Assembly (NCBI GenBank): GCA_900546695.1
Contig: URDX01000001.1
Coordinates: 62,001-126,000, forward strand
DNA: 64,000 bases
DNA from: an uncultured Eubacteriales bacterium
GTDB taxonomy: Bacteria > Bacillota > Clostridia > Oscillospirales > CAG-272
Direction of reading: 5' to 3'
In this document: one piece after another, positions 27,094 to 35,922 of the stretch
How the letters are laid out: each line of letters opens with the position of its first letter
How positions within the stretch are numbered: the stretch's first letter is position 1
Program-made: the position numbers and the translations under genes
The notes under the pieces: model-generated
What the model was told of the DNA's origin: nothing
The model's input: only the letters and a program-made list of their open reading frames with translations
Database searches by the model: none

Positions 27094-27906
27094 TCACCAG
27101 CCGAGCGCCTTAAGATTCTCTCTCGAGATTCTTGCGCACTCGAGGGAATCCTGACCCTCGCTGCTGTCCTGCTCGACTATAATATACTTGGAATAGTTTG
27201 CCTCGCTCGCCTTAAGCACAGCGGGGAGGTCGAGATTGCCGTTTCCGAGCGGGCAGAAACGGAAATCCTTGAAGTTATGGCGATTTATCTGCTTGCCCTC
27301 CTCGACGGTGCTCTCGTCGAGTGTTCCCTGAAAGTCCTTTGCATGGACAAGCGGCAGATAGCCGTAGAAATGGCTCATGTACTCGACGGGGTCGATGCCT
27401 GCCGCAAGAACCCAGCCCACATCGAGCTCGGGCTGAAAATACTCGTGCGGAAGGTGCTCTCTGAGGTAATCGAGCATATAGAGACCGTCTACCTTCTTTT
27501 CAAAGTCCCACTCGTGATTATGGAACGCGAGCTGAATGCCCTGCTCGCTGCAGATGCGTCCCATATACGCCCACTTTTCAAGCACCTCCTTGTTATCCGA
27601 GCCTTCGACGGGACGGAGCTCGTCGGGTACGGTCGCAAAAACGAGATACTTTACGCCGATGGACTTGTACATTGCGACGAAGGAGAGAAAATCGTCTCCG
27701 ATGTCGTGAAGCTGAAAATGAGCGGCTACCGCCTTTATCTTAGCCTCGCGCAGTGCCTTGCGCATATCCTTTGCGGTCAGACCGTAAAGACCTGCGAGCT
27801 CAACGCAGTCGTAGCCCATTTCCTTAAGCGACTTGAGTGTTCCGACAAGGTCGCGCGACGCATGGTCGCCTACCGAATAAATCTGGATTCCTACCGGAAG
27901 TGCCAT
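27094..27906 (-). CDS. Sugar phosphate isomerase/epimerase (xylose isomerase-like TIM barrel)
   Basis: A 270-residue AP_endonuc_2 family TIM-barrel protein, a group covering inosose, hexulose and other sugar isomerases or dehydratases with a divalent metal. The N-terminus MALPVGIQIYSVGDHASRDL and later segments AFHNHEWDF (metal-binding His/Glu), DVGWVLAAG and VHAKDFQG are typical. AGGAGG lies 6 nt before the start at 27906; the frame runs on to 27969 without a better site. It sits between pnp and the GH78 gene on the same strand, fitting a sugar-catabolic role. The exact substrate is unknown. Confidence 0.85.
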   Translation of the reverse strand: MALPVGIQIYSVGDHASRDLVGTLKSLKEMGYDCVELAGLYGLTAKDMRKALREAKIKAVAAHFQLHDIGDDFLSFVAMYKSIGVKYLVFATVPDELRPVEGSDNKEVLEKWAYMGRICSEQGIQLAFHNHEWDFEKKVDGLYMLDYLREHLPHEYFQPELDVGWVLAAGIDPVEYMSHFYGYLPLVHAKDFQGTLDESTVEEGKQINRHNFKDFRFCPLGNGNLDLPAVLKASEANYSKYIIVEQDSSEGQDSLECARISRENLKALGW

Positions 27907-28025
27907 AGCTTTTCCTCCTGAAGAGAGTGCTTTTTGAATATTTTTATATAGGGCGGCGGGAGACTGCACCGCAGAGCTGCGGCACAGCCGTCGCCGTCAA
28001 ACGTTTCGTTTATCCGCCGCAGCTA

Positions 28026-30182
28026 TCAGTCGATATGCTTGCGGAAGGGGCGGTGAGGACGCTCCTCACTTCTTCTGTCCTCTGCGCCGGGAAGTGCATC
28101 GCGGCGGGAGAGGTTGATTCTTCCCTTTTCGTCGTTGCCGAGGAACTTAACGGTCATGGCGTCGCCTACCTGGCAGACATCCTCGACCTTCTCGACACGG
28201 CGGTTATCGAGCTTGGAGATATGAACAAGGCCTTCCTTGTTCGGTGCAATCTCGACGAAAGCGCCTATCGGGATTATTCTTGTGACCTTGCCCGTATAGA
28301 CAGCGCCTACCTCGGGCTCAAAGATGATACCCTTGATTATCTCCTGTGCCTTGAGTGCGCTGTCGCGGTCGACTGCGGCGATGAATACGGAGCCGTCGTC
28401 CTCGATGTCGATCTTTGCACCGGTATCTGCAACTATCTTCTGGATGACCTTTCCGCCGCTGCCGATGACCTCGCGGATCTTCTCCTCGGGTATCTTCATG
28501 GATATCATCTTAGGAGCGTAGGGCGAAACATCCTCGCGCGGTGCGGGAATAGCCTTGAGAATGACCTCGTCGATTATATAATCACGCGCGGTGTGCGTTG
28601 TAGAAAGCGCAGCACGGATTATCTCGGGGGTGAGACCGTCGATCTTAAGGTCCATCTGAATGGAGGTAATACCCTTATGAGTACCTGCTACCTTAAAGTC
28701 CATATCGCCGTAGAAGTCCTCGAGACCCTGAATGTCGACCATAGTCATCCAACGCTCGCCCTCGGTGATAAGTCCGCAGGAGATGCCCGCAACGGGAGCC
28801 TTTATCGGAACGCCTGCAGCCATAAGTGCAAGGGTAGAACCGCAGACCGAAGCCTGGGATGTAGAGCCGTTGGAGCTGAGCACCTCGGATACGCAGCGGA
28901 TAGCGTAGGGGAACTCCTCCTCGCTAGGCAGTACGGGAACGAGCGATCTCTCGGCGAGTGCGCCGTGACCTATCTCACGTCTGCCGGGGCTGCGCGAGCT
29001 CTTTGCGTCGCCTACCGAATAGCCGGGCATGTTGTAATGGTGCATATATCTCTTGGAGGTAACGCCGTCGATGCCGTCGAGCGACTGAGCCTCGCCGATT
29101 GTACCGAGCGTGCATATAGTGAGGACCTGAGTCTGCCCGCGGGTGAACATTCCCGAGCCGTGAACGCGGGGGAGCAGGTCTACCTGTGCGTCGAGCGGAC
29201 GTATCTGGTCGAGACGGCGGCCGTCAACGCGCTTACCGTCCTCAAGCAGCCAGCGGCGTACAACGACCTTCTGGAGCTTGTAAAGAATCTCGCCTATCTC
29301 GGTCGCAGCAAGCTCTGCGGTCTCAAAGCGATCGGAATAGCGCTCGAGCGCCTTGCTTGTGATTATCTCCATGCCTGCATCGCGTACGTTCTTGTCGTCG
29401 GTATCGAGCGCCTTCATGATATCGGGCATAAAGTCTGCCTCGATGGCATTGTATACCTCTTCATTTACGTGATGGGGCTCGTATGCGAACTTAGGCTTGC
29501 CTATCTCGGCAACAATTCCGTCGATGAAGGCAACAAGGCGCTTGATCTCCTCGTGCGCGGTCATGATGGCATCAAACATGGTGTCATCATCGACCTCCTT
29601 AGCGCCTGCCTCTATCATAACGACCTTCTTCATCGAGCCTGCAACGGTCAGCTCAAGGTCACTCTGCTCTCTCTCGGCAGCGGTCGGGTTGATGATTATC
29701 TTGCCGTCGACAAGTCCGACGAAAACACCCGCGATAGGTCCGTTCCACGGAATATCGGAGATGGAAAGCGCGATGGATGCGCCTATCATACCCGCAATCT
29801 CGTGCGAGCAGTCGGGGTCTACCGACATAACGGTAAGGTTGAGGTTAACGTCGTTGCGCAGGTCCTTCGGGAAAAGAGGACGGATAGGACGGTCGATAAC
29901 GCGGGATGCGAGGACCGCCTTTTCGGAGGGCTTACCCTCGCGGCGATTGTAGCTGCCGGGGATATGACCTACGGAGTAGAGCTTTTCCTCAAAGTCGACC
30001 GACAGCGGCAGAAAGTCGATGCCGGGGCGCGGACGCGCGGATGCGGTCGCGTTGCAGAGTACGGCGGTATCGCCGTATCTTACGAGGCAGGAGCCGTTTG
30101 CAAGGCCTGCCATCTTGCCTGTTTCGATTACGAGCGGGCGTCCTGCAAGCTCGTATTCAAAGGTTTTGAAATTCTCGAACAT
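28026..30182 (-). CDS. pnp: Polyribonucleotide nucleotidyltransferase (PNPase)
   Basis: PNPase degrades RNA 3'-to-5' with phosphate and can add tails; it belongs to the RNA degradosome. The 718-residue protein has two RNase PH domains (about 1-210 and 300-530) joined by a helical linker, then a KH domain (IREVIGSGGKVIQKIV at about 560) and an S1 domain (GAVYTGKVTRIIPIGAFVEI at about 625-690), and a short basic tail. The catalytic region reads MTSVDPDC- and GDMDFKVAGT-like. The start at 30182 has AAGGAGG 6 nt upstream; a Met seven codons earlier lacks a site. It follows rpsO, the usual order, with a large inverted repeat between them. Confidence 0.96.
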   Translation of the reverse strand: MFENFKTFEYELAGRPLVIETGKMAGLANGSCLVRYGDTAVLCNATASARPRPGIDFLPLSVDFEEKLYSVGHIPGSYNRREGKPSEKAVLASRVIDRPIRPLFPKDLRNDVNLNLTVMSVDPDCSHEIAGMIGASIALSISDIPWNGPIAGVFVGLVDGKIIINPTAAEREQSDLELTVAGSMKKVVMIEAGAKEVDDDTMFDAIMTAHEEIKRLVAFIDGIVAEIGKPKFAYEPHHVNEEVYNAIEADFMPDIMKALDTDDKNVRDAGMEIITSKALERYSDRFETAELAATEIGEILYKLQKVVVRRWLLEDGKRVDGRRLDQIRPLDAQVDLLPRVHGSGMFTRGQTQVLTICTLGTIGEAQSLDGIDGVTSKRYMHHYNMPGYSVGDAKSSRSPGRREIGHGALAERSLVPVLPSEEEFPYAIRCVSEVLSSNGSTSQASVCGSTLALMAAGVPIKAPVAGISCGLITEGERWMTMVDIQGLEDFYGDMDFKVAGTHKGITSIQMDLKIDGLTPEIIRAALSTTHTARDYIIDEVILKAIPAPREDVSPYAPKMISMKIPEEKIREVIGSGGKVIQKIVADTGAKIDIEDDGSVFIAAVDRDSALKAQEIIKGIIFEPEVGAVYTGKVTRIIPIGAFVEIAPNKEGLVHISKLDNRRVEKVEDVCQVGDAMTVKFLGNDEKGRINLSRRDALPGAEDRRSEERPHRPFRKHID

Positions 30183-30253
30183 TTTGTTCCTCCTTGGAAG
30201 CATTTAAAATTCCGACGGAGGCATGCGGATAGGGCACGTCGTACCCGAGCGGC

Positions 30254-30421
30254 TTCAAATAATCAGAATGTACTCCCCGCGCCGTGCATGTCCGTTGTCA
30301 CGGGCAAAGCCGCGCAACGCCGTGCGCACCGGAATATCGGTATGCCGCTCACTCAAGACACATAAGAGACAGCATCAATCCCGCCGCCTCGACCGCGCAG
30401 AGCATATTCTGATTATTTGAA
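30254..30421. repeat. Inverted repeat in the rpsO-pnp gap
   Basis: A perfect 16-bp inverted pair TTCAAATAATCAGAAT (30254-30269) and its complement (30406-30421) brackets about 136 nt of GC-rich sequence, inside the 394-bp gap 30183-30576. In the rpsO-pnp transcript it would form a long-range stem just upstream of the pnp ribosome site. It may be a PNPase/RNase III control structure or a small mobile remnant. No gene is convincing inside. Confidence 0.6.
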
Positions 30422-30527
30422 ATCCGAAGCACATCCGCCTGTCGCCGTCTGTTTGTGCTCAGATGATTCGGCAGCAATGCGCATACCCCCGAGGGTCGGG
30501 AGTACGCACGCCGCCTAAACCTACAAA

Positions 30528-30552
30528 CAGGCGGAGGAGAACCCTCCGCCTG
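30528..30552 (-). terminator. Terminator/attenuator after rpsO
   Basis: A perfect 10-bp stem CAGGCGGAGG / CCTCCGCCTG with a 5-nt loop lies 25 nt past the rpsO stop; on the minus strand TTTGTAGGTTT follows. The T-run is imperfect, so some read-through to pnp is expected, as in other rpsO-pnp operons. Confidence 0.7.
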
Positions 30553-30576
30553 CATTGTAAGCCGATAAAAAGCAGA

Positions 30577-30840
30577 TTACTTACGCAGTCCGAGCTTCTC
30601 GACAATTGCGCGGTAACGCTCAATGTCCTCTTTCATGAGATAACCGAGAAGGTTTCTGCGGTGACCTACCATCTTAAGGAGTCCGCGACGGCTGTGATGG
30701 TCCTTGTGGTTAGCCTTAAGATGCTCGTTGAGGCTGTTGATTCTGTGGGTCAGAATAGCGATCTGAACCTCGGGAGAACCGGTATCACCCTCGTGAGTCT
30801 TGTAGGTGTCGATAATAAGCTGCTTTTCTTCCTTTGTCAT
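30577..30840 (-). CDS. rpsO: 30S ribosomal protein S15
   Basis: S15 binds the central domain of 16S rRNA and forms bridge contacts with 50S. The 87-residue protein is full length and canonical: DTYKTHEGDTGSPEVQIAIL, HLKANHKDHHSRRGLL and KMVGHRRNLLGYL are the RNA-binding signatures. AGGTG(A) lies just before the ATG. It is the first gene before pnp and has its own promoter at 30962-30990. In many bacteria S15 represses its own mRNA; the leader here (about 115 nt) could serve that but no known fold was recognised. Confidence 0.97.
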   Translation of the reverse strand: MTKEEKQLIIDTYKTHEGDTGSPEVQIAILTHRINSLNEHLKANHKDHHSRRGLLKMVGHRRNLLGYLMKEDIERYRAIVEKLGLRK

Positions 30841-30961
30841 AATAATTCACCTCATTTTTAATAATTCGGCGGACACAGCAGGCGGTGAATGAGGTACCCC
30901 GAACGACATAAGCCGCAGGGCAATTATACCGCAAACCGTGAAAGCCGTCTATGACAGATAA

Positions 30962-30990
30962 AGTATATCACAGACCTTTTCAAATGTAAA
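30962..30990 (-). promoter_or_regulatory. Promoter of rpsO
   Basis: Minus strand TTTACA (30985-30990), 17-bp spacer, TATACT (30962-30967), about 115 nt before the rpsO start. The rest of the 349-bp gap (30991-31189) holds a GGCAGAG/CTCTGCC stem and short direct repeats, no gene. Confidence 0.7.
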
Positions 30991-31189
30991 TAGTATCCTC
31001 GTCTATTCACATTTTTTTAACATTTGTTTTTCATCCGCAAAAGCATAATATTGCGGTATTGTCGGGCAGAGCTGCAGATTCATGTCACACACAGGCTCTC
31101 TGCCGGCGCGCGCAAAATCCGTGCGATACAGCGCACCGCGCCGCAAAAAACATGGATGCATCGCGCTCCGTCATTCCGCGTTCGCGCCG

Positions 31190-32668
31190 TCATTCGGCGT
31201 TCTTGAGCGGGAAATTCTGATTCAGCGCAGCGGTGCCGTTACGGAGATAGCGGTTTGCGGCGGTCGTAAAGCTGCCGCCCGACTTTATCGAGTTATGATA
31301 TGCCTCCGCCGTCGCGTTCTGCAGCGCGGTTATCGACGGGAACGCCGCCGTAAAATCGGTGAGCGCGGTCTTTTCCGCCGCCGCCCTGACCATACGCGCA
31401 GACGCATTGTCGCGCAGCGCGGATGCGGTGATGTACTCGACCGCCGCATCATCCATCACTCCGACCGAAGCGACCGAAAGCGCCTTGAGCATAGCCGACG
31501 TATTTGCGCCGAGCGCGTTGTTGCGCGGGGTCACGAGCACTGCGGAGCTTGGCGACATCGCGGTGATACCCGTCTTATCTGAATAGGTCGGCAGAGGCAG
31601 CACGCCCCAGTCGGACTCCGCGCTCGCAAGCGTCTCCGCATCGCGGAACGTACCGACGTAGAACAGCACGTCGCCGCCGCGGAAGCTCGTAGCCGCAGAA
31701 GTATCAGAGCCGGAGCCGCTCGAGAACCCCTGTCCGCTGCCGAAAACGGTGTGTGCAAGCGAAGCGAGCTCGTTCATCGCCGCATCGTCGTAGCTTATCG
31801 ACGGCACAGCGCCGTACTCGGTACTGACATAATGCAGCCCCGAGCTTGTCTGCATGGCATCGGCGAGCTCATTCAGCTGCAGATCGGTGACCGCGCCTAT
31901 CCGCGTTGCCTTGTCCGCGCCGCGCGCCTCCGCTGCGCTGTGCATGAGTACAGAAAAACGCTGCCATGTCCACTCGCCGCGCTCGTATTCGCCGTACAGG
32001 TCGCCCGCACCGAGCGATTCCGCGATAGCCTTGTTCCAGTAGACCGCATAAACATCGCGCACATCCTCGGTAGCAGCGCTGATAACGCCGTAGCTGCGGA
32101 ATGCCGCACTGAGCTGCGACATTGCGTCGGTATTGAAAATGTCCGCCGTCGGGTCGAAATCGGGCAGGCTGTACAGGTTCATCAGCAGCGAATCCGAATT
32201 ATACGTGCCTATCTCGGAGATATCTATCGCAATGATATCAGCGTAGTAGAGCCCCGATTTGACACTCGAACGCACCTCGCTCAGCAGCGCCTCGCGCGAC
32301 TCGGTGCGCTTTCCCGTAACGGTGGTATTGTACTTCTTTTCTATCGCGCGGTTGCGCGCAAGTGCCGCCGCGCTTATCTCGTCGGAAGCGGACTCGGGAC
32401 ATAGTATGTCGGCATGCGAATATGTCGCTATGACCGTCGCCGCGCCGTCAAAATCAAGCGTTTCGAGCGATTCGAGCGCCTTTACCGCCTCCTCCGCGCT
32501 GCGCGGTCGGACTATCTCACCGGGATACTCTACCGCGACATCGCTGCGCGTCGTCGATGCCGTCGTCTCGGCAGCGTCGTTTCCTCCGCCGCCCGAGCAA
32601 GCCGTCAGCAGCGTCAGTGTGCCGAGCGTAAGCGCAAGCAGCCGCACCGCACCGTTTCTTCTCTCCAT
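31190..32668 (-). CDS. Extracellular solute-binding lipoprotein (ABC family 1-like, orphan)
   Basis: A 492-residue lipoprotein with signal peptide and lipobox LLTAC (Cys24), then a Ser/Thr/Ala linker. The mature region (IIAIDISEIGTYNSDSLLMNL, AVYWNKAIAESLGAGDLY, WTWQRFSVLM, VLPLPTYSDKTG) matches sugar- or peptide-type family 1 binding proteins. The start at 32668 has GGAGGG 9 nt upstream; the frame extends to 32725 without a site. No permease or ATPase gene adjoins, so it is an orphan that may use a distant transporter or act as a sensor. Ligand unknown. Its 3' end carries a short tandem duplication that includes the stop codon (about 31161-31202). Confidence 0.82.
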   Translation of the reverse strand: MERRNGAVRLLALTLGTLTLLTACSGGGGNDAAETTASTTRSDVAVEYPGEIVRPRSAEEAVKALESLETLDFDGAATVIATYSHADILCPESASDEISAAALARNRAIEKKYNTTVTGKRTESREALLSEVRSSVKSGLYYADIIAIDISEIGTYNSDSLLMNLYSLPDFDPTADIFNTDAMSQLSAAFRSYGVISAATEDVRDVYAVYWNKAIAESLGAGDLYGEYERGEWTWQRFSVLMHSAAEARGADKATRIGAVTDLQLNELADAMQTSSGLHYVSTEYGAVPSISYDDAAMNELASLAHTVFGSGQGFSSGSGSDTSAATSFRGGDVLFYVGTFRDAETLASAESDWGVLPLPTYSDKTGITAMSPSSAVLVTPRNNALGANTSAMLKALSVASVGVMDDAAVEYITASALRDNASARMVRAAAEKTALTDFTAAFPSITALQNATAEAYHNSIKSGGSFTTAANRYLRNGTAALNQNFPLKNAE

Positions 32669-32846
32669 TTTTTCGTCCCTCCGTTTCTCCCGGCCGCATC
32701 CGCCGCATCGGCACAGCTGCCGCATAAGTGCAGCCGCGCATCAAAGCAACCGCCGCACAATCACAGCGCCGCATAATCACAGCCGCATACCGCGCACCGA
32801 GTATCAGTGCAAGCATCCGCGCCGTATGCGGAAAATCCCATCTCCG

Positions 32847-32871
32847 AAAAACGGCGGAGGCGCTTCCGCCG
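32847..32871 (-). terminator. Terminator of the cysE-cysS operon
   Basis: A 7-bp GC stem CGGCGGA (32852-32858) / TCCGCCG (32865-32871) is followed by T5 on the minus strand, about 105 nt past the cysS stop. The 308-bp gap 32669-32976 otherwise shows short GCCGCATAATCACAG-like tandem repeats (about 32750-32790) and no gene. Confidence 0.82.
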
Positions 32872-32976
32872 TCCGCCGCCGATGTAATAGCTTCAATAGA
32901 AATCGCCCGCTTAGTTATTCCCTTGACGGGCATATGTTATGCTTTGTATGGGTAATACCGCCTATATCAACGGCGG

Positions 32977-34410
32977 TCACGCCTTTGTATAGGTGGTTCC
33001 GTCCTTGGTGTCGATAAGCGTTACGCCCTCTGCAAGCAGTTCCGCTCTGATGCGGTCCGCCTCTGCATAGTTCTTCTCGCGCTTTGCCGCGGCACGTGCC
33101 TCTATGCGTGCGAGTATCGACGTATCGTCGCCGCCCGGTGCTGCGGGCATCTCGAGCGAGCGCTTTGCAGCGTCGATAAGTCCGAGTGAGAGCACGGTAT
33201 CAAATTCAGCGATAAGACTGAGCTTTGTTCCCGCAGATGCGCCAGATTTAAGCACGTCGTAGAGCGCGGTAATGCCGAGCGATGTGTTCAGGTCGGCATC
33301 CATACCGTCGCGGAAGCCCGCACGCAGGCGCTCCGCCTCCCCTGCATCCTCGGGTGCTATGCCGCCGTCCGCAGACGCGCCGTCACGCATGAGCGAAGCT
33401 ATACGCGCGACAAGCTTATCGTAGCTTACCTTCGCGTTGTCAAGCCCCTCCCACGAGAACACAAGCGTCTTGCGGTAGTGCGAGCCGAGGCAGAACATGC
33501 GATAGACCATCGGGTCGTATCCGCGCTCACGCAGCAGCGACACGGTGAGGAATTCGCCCTTAGACTTACTCATCTTGCCGCCCTCCGTGTTGAGATGCAG
33601 CACATGGAACCAAAGCGAGCACCACTTATGTCCGAGATACGCCTCGCTCTGTGCTATCTCGTTCGTATGGTGAGGGAATGCATTGTCTATTCCGCCGCAG
33701 TGGATATCGAGATATTCGCCGAGCGTATGTATGCTTATCGCCGAGCACTCGATGTGCCAGCCGGGGTAGCCTACGCCCCACGGGCTGTCCCACTTCAGCT
33801 CCTGATCGTCGAACTTTGACTTAGTGAACCAGAGCACGAAATCACTCTTGTTGCGCTTGTTCGAGTCCTTTTCGACCCCCTCGCGAACGCCCTCCTCAAG
33901 GTCCTCGCTGTCGTGCTTGTTAAACACGTAGTACTGCTCGAGCTTTGATGTATCGAAATAGACGTTTCCGCCCGCGACATATGCATAGCCCTTCTCGAGC
34001 AGACGCTCTATCATCTCGATGTAGTCGGGGATGCGCGTCGTTGCGGGAACGACGAATTCGGGGCGCTTGATATTAAGCGCCGCGCAGTCGGCAAAGAATG
34101 CATCGGTATAGTAGCGTGCTATCTCCATGACCGTCTTGTGCTCGCGGCGCGCGCCCTTGAGCATCTTATCCTCGCCCTCGTCGGCATCGCTCGAGAGGTG
34201 TCCTACGTCGGTTATGTTCATCGTTCTGTGAACCTTGTAGCCGATGTATGTCAGGTACTTTTCGAGGACATCCTCCATTATATAGGAGCGCAGATTGCCG
34301 ATGTGCGCAAAATGGTACACGGTAGGTCCGCATGTATACATGCGGAGCACGCCGGGCTCCTTTGTCACAAGCTCCTCTTTCGTTCTTGTCGCGGAATTAT
34401 ACAGCTTCAT
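32977..34410 (-). CDS. cysS: Cysteinyl-tRNA synthetase
   Basis: Charges tRNA-Cys. The 477-residue class I synthetase shows the zinc-binding YTCGPTVYHFAHIGNLRSY segment with the HIGN version of the HIGH motif, the GWHIECSAIS and HCGGIDNAFPHH zinc/active-site regions, and KMSKSKG. The DALR anticodon-binding domain and a C-terminal zinc-like tail follow. It lies 40 nt behind cysE in the same direction, the common cysE-cysS pairing that couples cysteine synthesis to its use. Length is normal and all motifs are present. No T-box leader is seen ahead of the operon. Confidence 0.96.
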   Translation of the reverse strand: MKLYNSATRTKEELVTKEPGVLRMYTCGPTVYHFAHIGNLRSYIMEDVLEKYLTYIGYKVHRTMNITDVGHLSSDADEGEDKMLKGARREHKTVMEIARYYTDAFFADCAALNIKRPEFVVPATTRIPDYIEMIERLLEKGYAYVAGGNVYFDTSKLEQYYVFNKHDSEDLEEGVREGVEKDSNKRNKSDFVLWFTKSKFDDQELKWDSPWGVGYPGWHIECSAISIHTLGEYLDIHCGGIDNAFPHHTNEIAQSEAYLGHKWCSLWFHVLHLNTEGGKMSKSKGEFLTVSLLRERGYDPMVYRMFCLGSHYRKTLVFSWEGLDNAKVSYDKLVARIASLMRDGASADGGIAPEDAGEAERLRAGFRDGMDADLNTSLGITALYDVLKSGASAGTKLSLIAEFDTVLSLGLIDAAKRSLEMPAAPGGDDTSILARIEARAAAKREKNYAEADRIRAELLAEGVTLIDTKDGTTYTKA

Positions 34411-34450
34411 TTATATTATGTGTCCTTTCGAATGGCTTGAAAAGCAGGTC

Positions 34451-35692
34451 TTATTCATCTATATCATTGCTGTCAACGTCATTGCAATCAATATCGTTGC
34501 AGTCAACATCATTACTGTCGATATCGCCCGAGTCAATATCGTTGCAGACATTGTCCGGCTCTGCGTCGTCGATTTCCGCATCATCGGGCGCGTCGGACAA
34601 ATCGCATGTGTCGGATTCTTCGGAATCACCGAACAGATCCGCACCGCTCTCCTTCATATCGGCATCGCCGCGCTCAGCCTCATCATGCGTCTGCTCATCG
34701 GCAGTACCGACATAGTGCGGCTCGGTCTTAAAGCCGCGTGTACCGCAGACCTCATCGTCTGCGCCGCAGTACTCACCGTCTGAGCCGTCAACGGCGGCAG
34801 CCTCCTTCAAATCGGAGAACGCATCGCCCGCCAGCTCCTCGAGCACCGATATACGGTCGCGCAGCTTAGCAAGCTCCTGATCCATCGGGTCGGGGATATT
34901 GACCTGATCGAGGTCCGAGCCGACCTCAACACGAACGCCCTCGCGGCGAACAACGCGGGCGGGAATACCGACGGCGGTCGAGTCGGACGGCACCTCATCG
35001 AGCACGACTGCACCGGCCGCTATCTTGGAATTATCACCGATGGAGAACGGTCCGAGCACCTTAGCGCCCGCGCCGACCATTACGTTATTACCGAGGGTAG
35101 GATGGCGCTTGCCTGTATGCTTGCCCGTACCGCCGAGCGTAACGCCCTGATACAGCGTGCAGTTATCGCCTATCTGAGCGGTCTCGCCGATAACGACCCC
35201 CGAGCCGTGATCTATAAACAGCCCCTTGCCTATCGTTGCGCCGGGATGTATCTCTATTCCCGTAAGAAAACGCGCGGTCTGGCTGATAAGGCGCGCGGAG
35301 AACGGATGTCCGCCCTCGTTCAATCGGTGCGCAACGCGGTAAGCCGCAACGGCATGCAGACCCGAGTACAGCAGCAGTACCTCTGCCCTGCTGCGCGCAG
35401 CGGGGTCACGCTCCATGACCGAGTCAACGTCCGAATGCAGCTCCTTTGCCATCTCCCGAGTACCCGCGACTGCGGCAGCCGTACCCTCGCAGAGCTTCTT
35501 TGCGCCCTTGCATGCGAGCTTTGCCGCCGTTTTCGGAACGCTGCACTTCTTTCCTTCATCCTCCGAGAGCAGGCGCTCTACCGAGCTGCGTGCCGCTCCG
35601 ATATATTTGCGCGCGCAGCCTCTCGCTGCCGTGCCGAGCTCGCTGTTCTTTATCTCATCGAGCTTCTTCCCTATTTTGTTTATATAATCCAT
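34451..35692 (-). CDS. cysE: Serine O-acetyltransferase with an acidic repeat tail
   Basis: Makes O-acetylserine from serine and acetyl-CoA, the first step of cysteine synthesis. The conserved part (about 85-270) has the helical N-terminal region ERDPAARS..EVLLLYSGLHA and a left-handed beta-helix of hexapeptide repeats with the catalytic IDHGSGVVIGE and QGVTLGGTGK motifs. An alanine/lysine-rich N-terminal extension of about 80 residues and an acidic C-terminal extension of about 120 residues make it 413 long against roughly 200-270 usually. The tail ends in six CNDID-type pentapeptides. GAGGAG precedes the ATG. Its promoter is at 35768-35796. Confidence 0.93.
   Translation of the reverse strand: MDYINKIGKKLDEIKNSELGTAARGCARKYIGAARSSVERLLSEDEGKKCSVPKTAAKLACKGAKKLCEGTAAAVAGTREMAKELHSDVDSVMERDPAARSRAEVLLLYSGLHAVAAYRVAHRLNEGGHPFSARLISQTARFLTGIEIHPGATIGKGLFIDHGSGVVIGETAQIGDNCTLYQGVTLGGTGKHTGKRHPTLGNNVMVGAGAKVLGPFSIGDNSKIAAGAVVLDEVPSDSTAVGIPARVVRREGVRVEVGSDLDQVNIPDPMDQELAKLRDRISVLEELAGDAFSDLKEAAAVDGSDGEYCGADDEVCGTRGFKTEPHYVGTADEQTHDEAERGDADMKESGADLFGDSEESDTCDLSDAPDDAEIDDAEPDNVCNDIDSGDIDSNDVDCNDIDCNDVDSNDIDE
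34457..34546 (-). repeat. 15-bp tandem repeats encoding the CysE tail
   Basis: Six consecutive 15-bp units encode the pentapeptides CNDID, SGDID, SNDVD, CNDID, CNDVD, SNDID just before the stop codon. Length changes would keep the reading frame. The pattern (C/S)-N-D-(I/V)-D is strongly acidic and might bind divalent cations; the function is unknown. Confidence 0.85.
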
Positions 35693-35767
35693 ATTAACCG
35701 CTCCTCTTCTCCGACGTATCGGAATGATTGGGATGCTCAGACGGGTACATAGCTACCCGTATATCAT

Positions 35768-35796
35768 ATTATATCCGTTTTGAAATCGCTTGTAAA
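35768..35796 (-). promoter_or_regulatory. Promoter of cysE-cysS
   Basis: Minus strand TTTACA (35791-35796), 17-bp spacer, TATAAT (35768-35773). A perfect 7-bp hairpin, ACGGGTA / TACCCGT (35741-35760), lies in the early leader and could be an operator or RNA structure. No T-box consensus was found. Confidence 0.75.
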
Positions 35797-35816
35797 TAGT
35801 TTTTGGTGATTATTTA

Positions 35817-35845
35817 TTGACTTTTTTGTGCGGATATATTATAAT
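35817..35845 (+). promoter_or_regulatory. Promoter of the radical SAM gene
   Basis: TTGACT (35817-35822), 17-bp spacer, TATAAT (35840-35845), divergent from the cysE promoter with only 20 bp between the two -35 boxes. Confidence 0.8.
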
Positions 35846-35922
35846 GAATACGGTGAACACCGAGCGAAAACGCCCTCTCGGCTGTCCCGTCGGCGGCAGC
35901 CCGCGGGAGGAAAGGATAAGTA

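Noticed and set aside
27927..30365. 812-residue plus-strand frame
   Set aside because: It lies antisense to pnp, a complete conserved gene. GC-rich codon bias leaves the opposite strand open; the translation has no recognisable domain.
35693..35922. T-box leader ahead of cysE-cysS
   Set aside because: No GGGTGGNACCGCG-type sequence or specifier stem was found; the leader is only about 75 nt.
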